64,000 bases of DNA from Silvanigrella paludirubra (GCF_009208775.1 NZ_WFLM01000002.1:372001-436000), one strand, 5' to 3'; shown: positions 1 through 8,861, numbered from the stretch's first letter. Notes: a model not told the origin generated them from the sequence alone. Made by a program: numbers and translations.

Positions 1-1
1 G

Positions 2-664
2 TCTTTTCCAACAAGTAATGGTAAACCCCCAAAAATATTTTGTATAACCAATAACATGCTTTCTTCTTATAAAGTAAATTATCCTTCAGGAGAAAGAAAG
101 GAAGGAGTAGTTGAATCTACAAATGATCAGTTCCGAAGAGGTGATATTTACTATGAAGATGACAATAGCATGAAATTAGAAGTTGGTAAAAAATATAATA
201 TTCCAACATTTACTGAAGAAGTTGAAAATAATTTTCATGTCTTTGAAATTCATCTTATTGAAGCTCCTCTTTCAAATGTTTATATTTCTTCAAATTATAT
301 TTCATTTAATATTAATAGCACAATAAAGTACCCTTATTTAGAATTAATAACAAAAAATAGTGATAAATGTTTTATAATTGAAAAAAAGATATCTAGTGAT
401 AAGACAATGGATATTTATTTTGTAAATTTTAATAAACCAATATTTAGTTACAGTTACAAAATATCAGTGCCTAATTGTTATAAATATAAGAAAAACACGA
501 GAAGAATTATTTCAGAAAATTCATCATCATCATCTTCCTCGTCTTCTGTTTATGCAAATCAGGTCAATCAATATGGTTTTGTGTCTGGATTTGGAGGTTC
601 ATCTCAATATGAAAATGGTAAAACATATAAGTTTGATACGGAAGAAATTTCATTATGTAAATAA
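2..664 (+). CDS. Unknown protein, 5' end outside the window
   Basis: I do not recognise this protein. The reading frame is open from base 2, so the ATG at 56 is probably internal: no Shine-Dalgarno sequence precedes it and 18 sense codons lie upstream to the window edge. The visible part is about 220 residues, polar, rich in Asn, Ser, Tyr and Lys, with no membrane segment. A run of nine serines sits near the C-terminus, encoded by a TCA/TCT/TCC-rich stretch around 520-546 and followed by a Gly/Ser-rich tail, which looks like a flexible linker. The composition resembles the lipoproteins at the other end of the window, so an extracytoplasmic protein is possible, but the N-terminus that would show a signal is missing. 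Confidence 0.6.
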   Translation, partial: SFPTSNGKPPKIFCITNNMLSSYKVNYPSGERKEGVVESTNDQFRRGDIYYEDDNSMKLEVGKKYNIPTFTEEVENNFHVFEIHLIEAPLSNVYISSNYISFNINSTIKYPYLELITKNSDKCFIIEKKISSDKTMDIYFVNFNKPIFSYSYKISVPNCYKYKKNTRRIISENSSSSSSSSSVYANQVNQYGFVSGFGGSSQYENGKTYKFDTEEISLCK

Positions 665-675
665 AGTTGAGTTTG

Positions 676-730
676 TGTGTATTTCGCTCAATCCGAACGG
701 CGATTTCGGGTAATCCGACCGCTTAAAAAT
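676..730. mobile_element. Possible end of an IS21-like insertion sequence (remnant)
   Basis: The motif AATCCGAxCG occurs at 690-699 and again at 712-721, a period of 22 bases, separated by GC-rich sequence unlike the AT-rich surroundings. IS21-family ends are known to carry short repeated transposase-binding motifs of this AATCCGA type. No istA or istB gene is present, so at most this is a solo end left after deletion. The assignment rests on motif resemblance only. Confidence 0.3.
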
Positions 731-799
731 AATATAGCTTTTCATCCTTTGTAAAAGTTAATTAAAGCTTCTAGCTGGCCGCCTGAGGCTTTCTTTTTT

Positions 800-1060
800 T
801 TATGTAATCAATTTTAAATTTTTTTCTTCTTTTTTAATAATCTTAATTTGCTTCTGCAAATCTTTCTTAACTAAACTAATATATTTAATATTTGTATTGT
901 AGCATATCTCTTGCCATCCTCCATTATTTTGTACAACTTTCCATCCAAGTTCTCCTACAAATTCTTTTGCTTCTTCATTTTTATAAGCTCCAAATAATTG
1001 CATGCCTCTAACAATTCGTTCAGCAATTTGCAAACTTGGTTCTGCTTTGAATGCTGCTAG
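800..1060 (-). pseudogene. Short unknown reading frame, probably a gene remnant
   Basis: The frame is open from 1060 down to a stop at 800. The only start is a TTG at 1033, with no convincing ribosome binding site. The upstream part (LAAFKAEPSLQIAERIVRGM) reads like the inside of a globular protein and the last 25 residues become Lys-rich and low in complexity. The well-formed N-terminal half, the poor start and the neighbouring decayed sequences suggest the 3' part of a truncated gene. I could not assign a family. Confidence 0.35.
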
Positions 1061-1165
1061 TTATAGTAAAATAATCTAAAATAGATCTTATAATAGGTTC
1101 AAAGCTTCAAGGTAGTAATTTAAAAATTACTGAAGTAACTGATTTTAAAATTATAAATGATTGAC

Positions 1166-1404
1166 TTAACTCTTCTTTGTAAATGTAAGTTCAAGATCAC
1201 ATTTAATATATTCGACTATTTCTGCCATTATCATAAGTGATATATATTCAGTTTTATCCATAAATTTATTAAAATCAATTTTGGGAAAATCAAGATTTTT
1301 AAAGAATTCTTTTGAAATAATATAATTTTTTTTATGGATTCCCATTTATGAACCATATCTTCATCTAGTTCACAATTTACATAAGATATATCAATTATTT
1401 CATA
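1166..1404 (-). pseudogene. Frameshifted fragment of an unknown gene
   Basis: Two overlapping minus-strand frames form one protein-like sequence. The first runs from 1404 through an ATG at 1356 (MVHKWESIK). The second begins at an ATG at 1345 and ends at a TAA at 1166 (59 residues, ending LELTFTKKS). The change of frame falls at or near a run of eight A on the coding strand (1326-1333), the usual place for an indel. Part of it (EYIKCDLE) recurs at the start of the fragment at 2339-2506, so both may come from the same gene family. Family unknown. Confidence 0.4.
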
Positions 1405-1463
1405 TTATACGATTCATATTTAATCTTGAATCAGTTTATAAAATTCATAAATTTTTTTTCAAA

Positions 1464-2243
1464 TTATTCATTTTTCTCTTTAGGTTCATCTTTAGTGGAA
1501 AGATTTTGATTTTCTGATTCATCAAAAACTATTGGCTGCGCAAACGCATTAAGCATCCATTCAAATATTTCCATTAGTTTATCTTTTAGTTTTTCAGGAT
1601 TCGTTTCGTTAATATATATCTGAGCTTCAGCAGGATTTTCAGTGAAACTTACTTTAGTATAATAGCATTCATGAACAGCTAAACGTAATTCATTTACCGA
1701 ATAAACAAGTCTATAATTCCAACGAGAACTCAATTTATCATAAAATTTCTTTTTTTCTTCCATAGATAATTCACATAATAACTCTAAAAACATTTTCTTA
1801 TCATAAGTAACCTGTCTTTTATTATCTATATCATATAAAAGACATCCTTCAATTTCTCCTTTATCTAAAGTGTTAATTGGAATATCCTTTAAATAAAAGA
1901 ATAAATTATGGCTATTTTTCAAAGAATATATCTTGGCATTCTCCAGTAAAGTTAATTTATGCACGCGATCCTTATTCTTTTGAATTTCATATGGAGTTAT
2001 TCCAAAAGGAGAAAATGATTCTTTATGCCATTCTTTTAAACATTTTGTTGAAGGAAGTGAGCCATCTTCAAAACAAACCACACTATCGATACCACAATGT
2101 GGACAGAGAGCTGTTTTTTCTTCATCTACATATTCATTTATTTCTGAAGTCTTAAATGTTTTAAAGCAAAAATAGCAAGAACAATTTTCATATTTAATTA
2201 GAATATGTTTGTTTTTGAAAGATAAACACCCTTGTTTTGACAT
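1464..2243 (-). CDS. Zinc-ribbon-containing cytoplasmic protein of unknown function
   Basis: This 259-residue soluble protein has no signal peptide. Near the N-terminus two CxxC knuckles (Cys23/Cys26 and Cys47/Cys50, the second in ALCPHCGIDSVV) form a likely zinc ribbon. The CPHCGIDSV motif is typical of a small, widespread bacterial family of unknown function. The rest is mixed helical and acidic, ending in a charged low-complexity tail (DEPKEKNE). It is the only apparently intact gene between the decayed fragments at 1166-1404 and 2339-2506. Binding of zinc is inferred from the four cysteines; a role is not known. Confidence 0.75.
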   Translation of the reverse strand: MSKQGCLSFKNKHILIKYENCSCYFCFKTFKTSEINEYVDEEKTALCPHCGIDSVVCFEDGSLPSTKCLKEWHKESFSPFGITPYEIQKNKDRVHKLTLLENAKIYSLKNSHNLFFYLKDIPINTLDKGEIEGCLLYDIDNKRQVTYDKKMFLELLCELSMEEKKKFYDKLSSRWNYRLVYSVNELRLAVHECYYTKVSFTENPAEAQIYINETNPEKLKDKLMEIFEWMLNAFAQPIVFDESENQNLSTKDEPKEKNE

Positions 2244-2338
2244 ATTAAAAATCCCTTATTTCTATTTCTCTCTATTGATTCCATCTCTCAAAGGAAATGT
2301 AAAAACTTTAAGAGATACACTGCTGCAAATCGAGAAGG

Positions 2339-2506
2339 CTATTTGCAATTATCCACATACAAGGGAGCCATAGAATAAGCTTCAGTTTTCAAAACAGTAA
2401 CTTTACTGCCTCTTGTAGCGGCTAGCTTTAATCCGAGGCTAAGGATCACAATCAAAGACAAATTGGGCTCAAATATACTGCGAATATAAAATCCTTCGAG
2501 ATCACA
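2339..2506 (-). pseudogene. Gene fragment without a start codon
   Basis: An open frame of 55 codons ends at a TAG at 2339-2341 and has a TAA immediately upstream at 2507-2509. It has no usable start, yet reads as protein: it begins CDLEGFYIRSIFEPN and ends with YSMAPLYVDNCK. Its first residues match the CDLE segment of the fragment at 1166-1404, and the DNA is similar there too (ATGTGATCTCGA against ATGTGATCTTGA). This suggests a broken gene whose pieces lie on both sides of the zinc-ribbon gene, or two decayed copies. Confidence 0.35.
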
Positions 2507-2716
2507 TTAAATACGAATGAATTTATCTTTTAAAATAAATATCTTTAACTATAATCAAAAATACTTGTTTTAAATCAGAAAAATCCTAAACAAGAAATCA
2601 ATTTTATTAATTATTTTTCATTAGCAATTAAATTGAGTCCTTACATGTAAGCATTTTGGGAAAAAATGAAGTTAATATTGAAAAAGAACCGCCTCTGATC
2701 CTATTTTTCTGAGCCT
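2507..2716. other. Non-coding AT-rich stretch
   Basis: I see no gene here on either strand. It separates the decayed accessory region from the monooxygenase gene and its terminator, and may contain further eroded sequence. Confidence 0.5.
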
Positions 2717-2760
2717 AAAAACAAATAAAACCCTAATTTAATCATAAAACTAAATTAGGG
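2717..2760 (-). terminator. Rho-independent terminator
   Basis: A perfect 10-bp stem, CCCTAATTTA at 2731-2740 and TAAATTAGGG at 2751-2760, encloses a 10-base loop. On the minus strand it is followed by a T-rich tract (2717-2730). It lies about 120 bases past the stop of the minus-strand monooxygenase gene that ends at 2882. Confidence 0.7.
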
Positions 2761-2881
2761 TCTAGCATATCAAAGCTTTTATTCACTGCAAGTCTGAGCA
2801 CAACATTAAATCCAAGCGAGGATAAAATTAAAATTCTCATTGGAGTTTTTTACATCCAATTCGGAAAAAAGTATCTAAAAC

Positions 2882-3229
2882 TTAAATGATATTTTTATAA
2901 GTTTTAATTTCTGGAAAACCTGTTTGCATAATGTCTTTCACAGCATGAAAAAATTGGTTCATATGTGCTGAGCTTAAGTGAGCCTGTAAATGTTCTTCAG
3001 ACTCCCATTGTTCATATAATGTAAACTCACTTTTATCATCTAAAGACTCGTGAAGAATATAACAATAAGCTCCTTCTTCATTAAGAGTTAATGGAACAAT
3101 TTTGGCCATTTCTTCCTTAAAAAATTGCTCATTACCTGGAATTACTTTAACTTTTGCAAAAACAGCTAAAATTTCTTTTCCAGGTTTTGCAACATTATAA
3201 ATATCACTTAAAACTGTATTGTTTGTCAT
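2882..3229 (-). CDS. Antibiotic biosynthesis monooxygenase (ABM) domain protein, YgiN-like
   Basis: A 115-residue protein with one ABM-type ferredoxin-like barrel over roughly residues 18-110. The family signature is clear: a beta strand AVFAKVKVIPGN, then YILHESLDDKSEFTLYEQWESEEHLQAHLSSAH and a helix leading to the end. Small members of this family act on quinols or related aromatics without cofactor, or sit beside such enzymes; the substrate here is not indicated. An AAAGGAT ribosome binding site supports the start. It appears to be a single-gene unit, with its own terminator downstream. Confidence 0.8.
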   Translation of the reverse strand: MTNNTVLSDIYNVAKPGKEILAVFAKVKVIPGNEQFFKEEMAKIVPLTLNEEGAYCYILHESLDDKSEFTLYEQWESEEHLQAHLSSAHMNQFFHAVKDIMQTGFPEIKTYKNII

Positions 3230-3400
3230 TGGATAAATCCTTTAATTAAAAAAATCAAAAATCTGAAAAATCATAAAAACAGGACTTTTCATTAATGTGA
3301 ACTTACCATTTTAATTTTTGATCACAATACGCAATAAATGAATTGATTGTTAACTTTTTTTATACAATTGAATCTCAATTCTATTATCAAAGATAAAAGC

Positions 3401-4099
3401 CTACCTACGAATGACACCTAATGAGGTATGATTTGGCAATAAGACTGTTTCAGGTAACATAATAGATCCTGGATTTGTTACAGAGTTGCATCCCGTTTGT
3501 GCCCTATTTCCTAAGATTGCTCCGAATTTTTTAAGTCCTGTGTCTACTTTTTTATTATCTAATGCAATAATAATATTTTTATGATTCATTTTTAAATTTG
3601 CAAGTTTTGTACCTGCTCCTAAATTGCAATCATAACCTAGTATGGAATCTCCTACATAATTAAAATGTGCTGCTTTAGCAAATGGCAAAAGAATGGAACC
3701 TTTGCATTCCGTAGTATGACCGACTACAGCGCCTTCAGAAATATACACTGAGCCCCTAACATAAGCTCCATGACGCACAATGGCATTAGGGCCAATAAAG
3801 GTTGGTCCCGAGATATATGCTCCAGGTTCTACTACGGCCCCTTCACATATAACGATTTGTTCTTTATTTTCTAAATATGCCTGATCACTTACTTTACCTT
3901 TTATTCTATCATTTTTATCAATTTTATTTATACAATTTTCAACAAATTGAGTTAAAGGTTTTCCTAATGCTCTCCAAGGAAATTCGCTTTGTAGTAAAAA
4001 TTCTTGCAAATCCTTTGCAATTTTTAACTCTTCTGCACGCTTTAATTCAAAAAGAATTTCATTTGTAATAAATTTAGATTCGATTGAAATTCGATTCAT
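3401..4099 (-). CDS. Left-handed beta-helix (hexapeptide) nucleotidyl/acyl-transferase-like protein
   Basis: The protein is 232 residues from the ATG at 4099, which has a strong AGGAGG seven bases upstream; a longer frame to 4168 lacks such a site. After a helical N-terminus come hexapeptide repeats (GAVVEPGAYISGPTFIGPNA, then GAYVRGSVYISEGAVVGH) of a left-handed beta-helix. The later GDSILGYDCNLGAGTKLANLK and GNRAQTGCNSVTNPGS segments are like the C-terminal half of GlmU and related sugar-phosphate nucleotidyltransferases. No nucleotidyltransferase GxGxRxx motif is present, so only the LbH part is kept. A role in sugar or cell-wall precursor metabolism is likely but the reaction is not defined. 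Confidence 0.75.
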   Translation of the reverse strand: MNRISIESKFITNEILFELKRAEELKIAKDLQEFLLQSEFPWRALGKPLTQFVENCINKIDKNDRIKGKVSDQAYLENKEQIVICEGAVVEPGAYISGPTFIGPNAIVRHGAYVRGSVYISEGAVVGHTTECKGSILLPFAKAAHFNYVGDSILGYDCNLGAGTKLANLKMNHKNIIIALDNKKVDTGLKKFGAILGNRAQTGCNSVTNPGSIMLPETVLLPNHTSLGVIRR

Positions 4100-4289
4100 A
4101 GTAATTCCTCCTTTAAAGAAAACGAACACAGACAATCTTACTTTATTATAAGAAGATAAGCCCTCCAAGAAATTAAATGATCCTTTGATAAAATAGCTTA
4201 AGGTAAGACATTATATACCGAAATGAATATTGATGCCTGAATTTTAAGCAGACATCAATTATATATTCAGCTAAAAGGCGTGAATTGAA

Positions 4290-4544
4290 ATGTTTGATAA
4301 AAATGATTTTAAAGAAAAATTTAGATGCTGGTCTGAAATGAATGTAGACGCAACTCTTGATGAAGCAAAATCCTTTTGTGATATTTTAATCCCATTTGAA
4401 TATAAAGAATCTTACTCCTGGCTTGAAGAACAGTCTTTAGCTTGGTTTATTTGGAAAAAAGATATGAAAGAAAAACAGCTTGTTAATTTAGCAAATAGCG
4501 AACATGAAATCGAAAGTTTTGAAACAGATAGAAATATTATGTAA
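4290..4544 (+). CDS. Small acidic protein of unknown function
   Basis: An 84-residue soluble, acidic protein with three tryptophans clustered in the middle (SYSWLEEQSLAWFIWKKDMK). It has no membrane segment and no motif I recognise. The upstream AAGGCGTG is a weak ribosome binding site. It converges with the minus-strand gene ending at 4550, only five bases away. Confidence 0.55.
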   Translation: MFDKNDFKEKFRCWSEMNVDATLDEAKSFCDILIPFEYKESYSWLEEQSLAWFIWKKDMKEKQLVNLANSEHEIESFETDRNIM

Positions 4545-4549
4545 TTTTT

Positions 4550-4831
4550 TTAAACAATACAGTTTATATTAACATTTTTAAAAGTATAAAGAAGTTTCAT
4601 TTTGTAAAAATCTTTTTCTGAATAAAAATAAAAATCGCTATTTCTTTTTGCCATTCTTAAATTGTCATCTGAAAAAGCCTGAGTTAAAAATAAATGTCGT
4701 TGAAGACAAGAAGCTTTTCTTCTAATTTCTTTTTTTACACTTATTTCTTTTAATTTACACTCTGAATTATGAGTTAAATTCAATATAATTAACAAAAAAA
4801 TAAGAGTAATATTTAAATTAGATTTAATCAT
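4550..4831 (-). CDS. Small exported protein of unknown function
   Basis: A 93-residue protein starting with a Sec-type signal (MIKSNLNITLIFLLIILNLTHNSEC). The mature part is basic and contains few cysteines; no lipobox is evident. An AGGTGA Shine-Dalgarno lies just upstream of the ATG. Function unknown. Confidence 0.55.
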   Translation of the reverse strand: MIKSNLNITLIFLLIILNLTHNSECKLKEISVKKEIRRKASCLQRHLFLTQAFSDDNLRMAKRNSDFYFYSEKDFYKMKLLYTFKNVNINCIV

Positions 4832-4928
4832 TTTTCACCTATATCCAAATACCATCGACTTAAGAACAATATGAATAGCCTTAATTTCAAAAAATGTCAA
4901 ACAATATTAATATATTAAAAATTTTTTA

Positions 4929-5573
4929 TTATGCTCGTAGTATATTTTTTCTTAAATTTGATAGATAATTTTTTGCTCTGTTGTTTACTTTAGAAAAATC
5001 ATAATAAGTAGAATCCCAATCATAGGAAAAAGCCTCTTTTAAATGTCTAAATGCTAAACATTCAGCCTCTCTATATAAAGAATGTGTATGAGGTAAAAAT
5101 CGATTTCCTTGAAAAACCTCATCACAAATTTGATGTAAATTCTTCCAATTTTTATTTATTTTTTGATGACTACTTTCAGAGTTCCAATGCATTAGACATA
5201 AAAACCTATCAATTTCTCCCAATGTCTCAATTTCAAGAGTAGACACATTTGAGTTTAAAGTAACTATATCCGTAATTAACTTAAAGTGACTAATTTCTTC
5301 TGAAACAACAGCTAAAGAATTTAATGAAACAATATCATTATTTTCAAAATCAAAAACAATTTTTTTGCCAAACTGTATTCCAATAAAAAATTCATTATTT
5401 TCTGAATTTTCTTCAAACAATGTTTGTCCACAATTTTCAGGAATATTATTTGAAGGAGGTAATACATAATTATCTATTGGATCAGTGTTAACAAAAGAGT
5501 AGTATTTCGACATAATTTTAATTAAATCATCACAGCCTAAAAAAAATTTTTTATGATTCATTTTAAACATCAT
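4929..5573 (-). CDS. Conserved-looking cytoplasmic protein of unknown function
   Basis: A 214-residue soluble protein. The central part alternates beta strands and helices (NSLAVVSEEISHFKLITDIV), and the C-terminal third is helical and basic (REAECLAFRHLKEAF, RAKNYLSNLRKNILRA). The start ATG lies six bases after the stop of the upstream gene and has no clear ribosome binding site, so translation is probably coupled. The two genes very likely work together. I do not recognise a family. Confidence 0.65.
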   Translation of the reverse strand: MMFKMNHKKFFLGCDDLIKIMSKYYSFVNTDPIDNYVLPPSNNIPENCGQTLFEENSENNEFFIGIQFGKKIVFDFENNDIVSLNSLAVVSEEISHFKLITDIVTLNSNVSTLEIETLGEIDRFLCLMHWNSESSHQKINKNWKNLHQICDEVFQGNRFLPHTHSLYREAECLAFRHLKEAFSYDWDSTYYDFSKVNNRAKNYLSNLRKNILRA

Positions 5574-5579
5574 AATTTT

Positions 5580-6194
5580 TTAGACCTTGCGCGTAGATAC
5601 CTTAATGGGATTTACTCCTCTGTGAAATAATTCTTTTTCTAATTTAGGACTAGCTGTATTTAACCAAGCATCATATAAACTTAATATAGTTCTTTCATTA
5701 TTTTGATTTGTAGTTTGCTCAGAAATATCTAATAAAATATCAACAGCTACAGTAAAATTTTTACTCATTTCATAATATATAGTTGACATTGTTTCTTGAT
5801 AAGTATTTTTTCCTTTTAATAAATTAGATAATTCATTATAAGCAGACTCACCCATTGTTACGTAATATCTTATATCAAAACTTTTTCTATTAAAATATTC
5901 TTGAAAAAATCCAGAAAAATAAAGAGCTGTATCAGCTAATTTTTTATAGAGAGCAATTTTTTCGGAGTGAGAACTTTCTAATGCTTTTTTTAATATTAGT
6001 GCTAGACAGTCTTCATTGCTATCTGAGTCAGAAGCCCTTAAATAACCACATAAAAGATTAACAATATAAAATTCAACATTTTCTGTTAATTTTAATCTTT
6101 GGCGTTCTTGAGCTTCAACAACCATTTCATGAAAAAACTGTGTAGGATTTACTTCTGTCATCCAAAGCGTACTTAAATCCGACTTGGAGCCCAT
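5580..6194 (-). CDS. Helical cytoplasmic protein of unknown function
   Basis: A 204-residue all-helical protein starting at the ATG at 6194. A GGAGG is correctly spaced upstream; an in-frame TTG at 6206 overlaps that site and is rejected. The segment FFHEMVVEAQERQRLKLTEN followed by EFYIVNLLCGYLRAS looks like a conserved core found in uncharacterised proteins of deltaproteobacteria-like lineages (from memory, unverified). It leads a two-gene operon with the 214-residue protein downstream and is divergent from the mevalonate operon. Confidence 0.65.
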   Translation of the reverse strand: MGSKSDLSTLWMTEVNPTQFFHEMVVEAQERQRLKLTENVEFYIVNLLCGYLRASDSDSNEDCLALILKKALESSHSEKIALYKKLADTALYFSGFFQEYFNRKSFDIRYYVTMGESAYNELSNLLKGKNTYQETMSTIYYEMSKNFTVAVDILLDISEQTTNQNNERTILSLYDAWLNTASPKLEKELFHRGVNPIKVSTRKV

Positions 6195-6409
6195 TTTTGC
6201 CTCCAACTAACATAATGAAATGACTATAAAGATCTTAAAATAAGACAATTCAATAGTCAATTACGGTCCTATTCCCTTTTCGTCAGAATAAATTAACAGT
6301 TAAAGTTTTTTTTAGATTTGTTTCTCTTGATTGTGTTTTCTCATATTGATAAGCCTTTGAAAGGTGAATCGATTACTCATACTTTTAATTGAGTTTGGAG
6401 CATTTAACA

Positions 6410-7513
6410 TTGTCAAATTTAAAAAATCTAGATAAATCTGATATCCTTTCTTATACAGAAGATACTCCTGTTTTAATGGAAAGTAGAAAAAACGATCATA
6501 TTCAAATTTGTAAAGACAAAGATGTAGAATCTAAATGTGATATTTTTTCGAAAATTCGGTTTTATCCTGAAGCATTACCTGAATTTAACTTAACTGACGT
6601 TGAAATGAAACAATCCTTTTTTGGCAAAACGTTTGACCTTCCTCTATTAATTACAGGAATGACGGGTGGAGTTGAAAAAGGCCAAGAAATTAATGAAGCT
6701 CTTGCTGCTGCCGCAGAAAAATATAATATTCCTATGGGTTTAGGCTCTCAAAAAATAATGATAAAAGATCCTAAATATAAAAAACTTTTTAATGTAAGAA
6801 AAGTGGCACCAAATTTATTTATTATTGGTAATTTGGGGGCCGTTAGTCTGAATTATGGCATAAAACTTGATGACATTAAAAGACTGGTAGATGATTTAGA
6901 GCTCAACGCTTTTGCACTTCATTTAAACGCCCTTCAGGAAAGTATCCAACCCGAAGGTGAGAGAAATTTCGCAAATTTACTCTCTAAAATTGAATTGATT
7001 GCAAAAAGCTTGCAAGTTCCTTTACTTATTAAAGAAGTTGGCTCAGGAATGTCACCTTCTACATTTCAAAAACTTGTATCTGTTGGAGTTTCTGGTGTAG
7101 ATATTGGCGGCAAAGGGGGCACTAGTTGGGGCTATATTGAGGGGTTACGCTCAAACAAAGAAGGGCAACGGTTAGGAGAACTTTTTAAAAATTGGGGTAT
7201 CCCAACTGACGAGTCTCTTATCCTTTGTTCTAGACGTAACAAAGAACTTGGATACAATATACCTTTAGTTGCAACAGGGGGCATCAGAAATGGTCTTCAT
7301 GTAGCAAAAGCTGTCGCTGCAGGAGCAACAATGGCAGGAGTTGGTTTGCCTTTATTTAGAGCTGCCATTTCTCCTGAAAAAGGGGAAACTGCATTGGAAT
7401 CCGTTGAAAAAGAGATTTCCTTTTTTAAAAAATCTCTTTCTATCGCAATGTTTTGCTCTGGTGCACAAAAGCTATCAGAATTAAGTTCTCGCGTTGTGCG
7501 AGAAGCACTATAA
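6410..7513 (+). CDS. fni: Type 2 isopentenyl-diphosphate delta-isomerase
   Basis: This FMN-dependent enzyme interconverts isopentenyl and dimethylallyl diphosphate, the last step before prenyl chain building. Family motifs are intact: RKNDHI near the N-terminus, LLITGMTGG, GLGSQ, the GGKGGTSWG loop about residue 235, and ATGGIRNGLHVAKAVAAGA for flavin-phosphate binding. The start is uncertain: I chose the TTG at 6410 because GGAG lies nine bases upstream. A TTG at 6389 and an ATG at 6476 are also in frame, and the latter gives the usual short N-terminus before RKxDHI. It is the first gene of the mevalonate operon, 16 bases ahead of mvaA. Confidence 0.93.
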   Translation: MSNLKNLDKSDILSYTEDTPVLMESRKNDHIQICKDKDVESKCDIFSKIRFYPEALPEFNLTDVEMKQSFFGKTFDLPLLITGMTGGVEKGQEINEALAAAAEKYNIPMGLGSQKIMIKDPKYKKLFNVRKVAPNLFIIGNLGAVSLNYGIKLDDIKRLVDDLELNAFALHLNALQESIQPEGERNFANLLSKIELIAKSLQVPLLIKEVGSGMSPSTFQKLVSVGVSGVDIGGKGGTSWGYIEGLRSNKEGQRLGELFKNWGIPTDESLILCSRRNKELGYNIPLVATGGIRNGLHVAKAVAAGATMAGVGLPLFRAAISPEKGETALESVEKEISFFKKSLSIAMFCSGAQKLSELSSRVVREAL

Positions 7514-7529
7514 GCTAAAGGTAACAAAG

Positions 7530-8849
7530 ATGGTAAAAGACAATCAACAAGTCCTATCTCGCTCTTCTACAATACAACCAGATATTGTACAAAAGACAAT
7601 TCCATTTCAGCATAATCAGCAATCTTTAGCATCTAGTCGCATACCTAATTTTGCTCAAATGAATTCAAAACAACGCTGCCAAGCCCTTGTATCAAGAAAT
7701 ATTATTTCACATAATGATTCTCAAGCTCTAAACAACTCAGGCGCATTAAGTATTGAGCAAGCAGAAAAATTTATTGAAAATTGTATTGGTGGCTTTACTC
7801 TTCCCTTAGGAATTGCCACTAATTTTTTGATAGATGGTCAAGAAATTTTTATTCCAATGGCTGTTGAAGAATCTAGTGTGGTTGCAGCAGCAAGCTTTGG
7901 TGCAAAATTAGCAAGAACTTGTGGTGGCTTTTTTTCAGAACCAACTGAAACCATAGCAACTTGCCAAATACAATTTATTATTGATCCAAAAATAAATATT
8001 TACTCTATTTTTCATGAATTCTTAAGAGAAAAATTATTTGAATTAGCTCAAAATTGTCACCCACGCCTTGTTCAAAGAGGTGGTGGAGTAAAAAGCATTG
8101 AGCTTCGTGCTCTCTCCAAACCTGGGTATTATGTTTTTCATGTAAATGTGGATACTTGTGAAGCTATGGGTGCAAACATTGTAAACTCAATTGCAGAAGA
8201 AATGGGTAGAAAACTTCCCGAATTATTGCCATGCACAGTAGGTTCAAAAATTTTAACAAATTTAACAACCCATCGCATCACAAAAGTAAAATGTGAAATT
8301 GAGTTTTCTGCATTAGAACGCGAAAATTATTCTGGCGAAGAAGCAGCAAGACGCATTTGTTCTGTTTGGGAATTTGCTGATCTCGATCCCTTTCGTGCGA
8401 CAACACATAACAAAGGCATCATGAATGGCATTGACCCTGTGGTGATTGCTACAGGAAATGATTGGCGTGCTGTGGAAGCAGGTTGTCATGCTTATGCTTC
8501 TTTATCCGGAACTTATAAACCACTTACAAAGTGGTTTATAAATAAAAATAAACGACTTCAAGGTGAAATTGCTTTGCCAATCGCAGTAGGAACTGTTGGT
8601 GGTGTTACAAAACTTCATCCGACAGCAACTTCATGTTTAAATTTATTAGGGACACCATCTGCTTCTCGATTATCTGCCATAATTGCTAGTGTAGGACTTG
8701 CCCAAAATTTATCTGCCATTCGTGCTTTAGGATGTGAAGGAATTCAAAAAGGCCACATGGCATTACATGAAAAAAATCTAGAAATGATGCGTCAATATGA
8801 TCACCTTCCAAGTATTTCGGTTGTCGAAAACCAAAATACTGGAAATTAA
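7530..8849 (+). CDS. mvaA: Hydroxymethylglutaryl-CoA reductase (class II type)
   Basis: It reduces HMG-CoA to mevalonate, the committing step of the mevalonate pathway. The 439-residue soluble form without membrane anchor is typical of bacterial class II enzymes. Visible motifs are ENCIGGFTLPLG (about 83-94, catalytic Glu), EAMGANIVN (about 211), GTVGGVTKLHPTA (about 354) and GHMALHEKN (about 407) with the catalytic His. The first 45 residues are a polar, Gln/Ser-rich extension. The start is the ATG at 7530, with AAAGGT upstream; an ATG at 7494 would overlap fni and lacks a site. A perfect 13-bp inverted repeat lies inside the gene at 8513-8541. Confidence 0.95.
   Translation: MVKDNQQVLSRSSTIQPDIVQKTIPFQHNQQSLASSRIPNFAQMNSKQRCQALVSRNIISHNDSQALNNSGALSIEQAEKFIENCIGGFTLPLGIATNFLIDGQEIFIPMAVEESSVVAAASFGAKLARTCGGFFSEPTETIATCQIQFIIDPKINIYSIFHEFLREKLFELAQNCHPRLVQRGGGVKSIELRALSKPGYYVFHVNVDTCEAMGANIVNSIAEEMGRKLPELLPCTVGSKILTNLTTHRITKVKCEIEFSALERENYSGEEAARRICSVWEFADLDPFRATTHNKGIMNGIDPVVIATGNDWRAVEAGCHAYASLSGTYKPLTKWFINKNKRLQGEIALPIAVGTVGGVTKLHPTATSCLNLLGTPSASRLSAIIASVGLAQNLSAIRALGCEGIQKGHMALHEKNLEMMRQYDHLPSISVVENQNTGN
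8513..8541. repeat. Perfect 13-bp inverted repeat inside mvaA
   Basis: TTATAAACCACTT (8513-8525) and AAGTGGTTTATAA (8529-8541) are exact reverse complements around a 3-base ACA loop. The RNA would form a stable hairpin within the coding sequence for TYKPLTKWFINK. No T-run follows, so a classic terminator is unlikely. Confidence 0.6.
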
Positions 8850-8861
8850 AGAAGCAAATTA

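Noticed and set aside
1114-1131. 8-bp hairpin AGTAATTT/AAATTACT
   Set aside because: No T-run follows on either strand and it lies in decayed sequence, so a working terminator is not supported.
1877-2155. 92-residue frame on the plus strand
   Set aside because: Antisense to the zinc-ribbon gene, whose CxxC motifs argue for the other strand.
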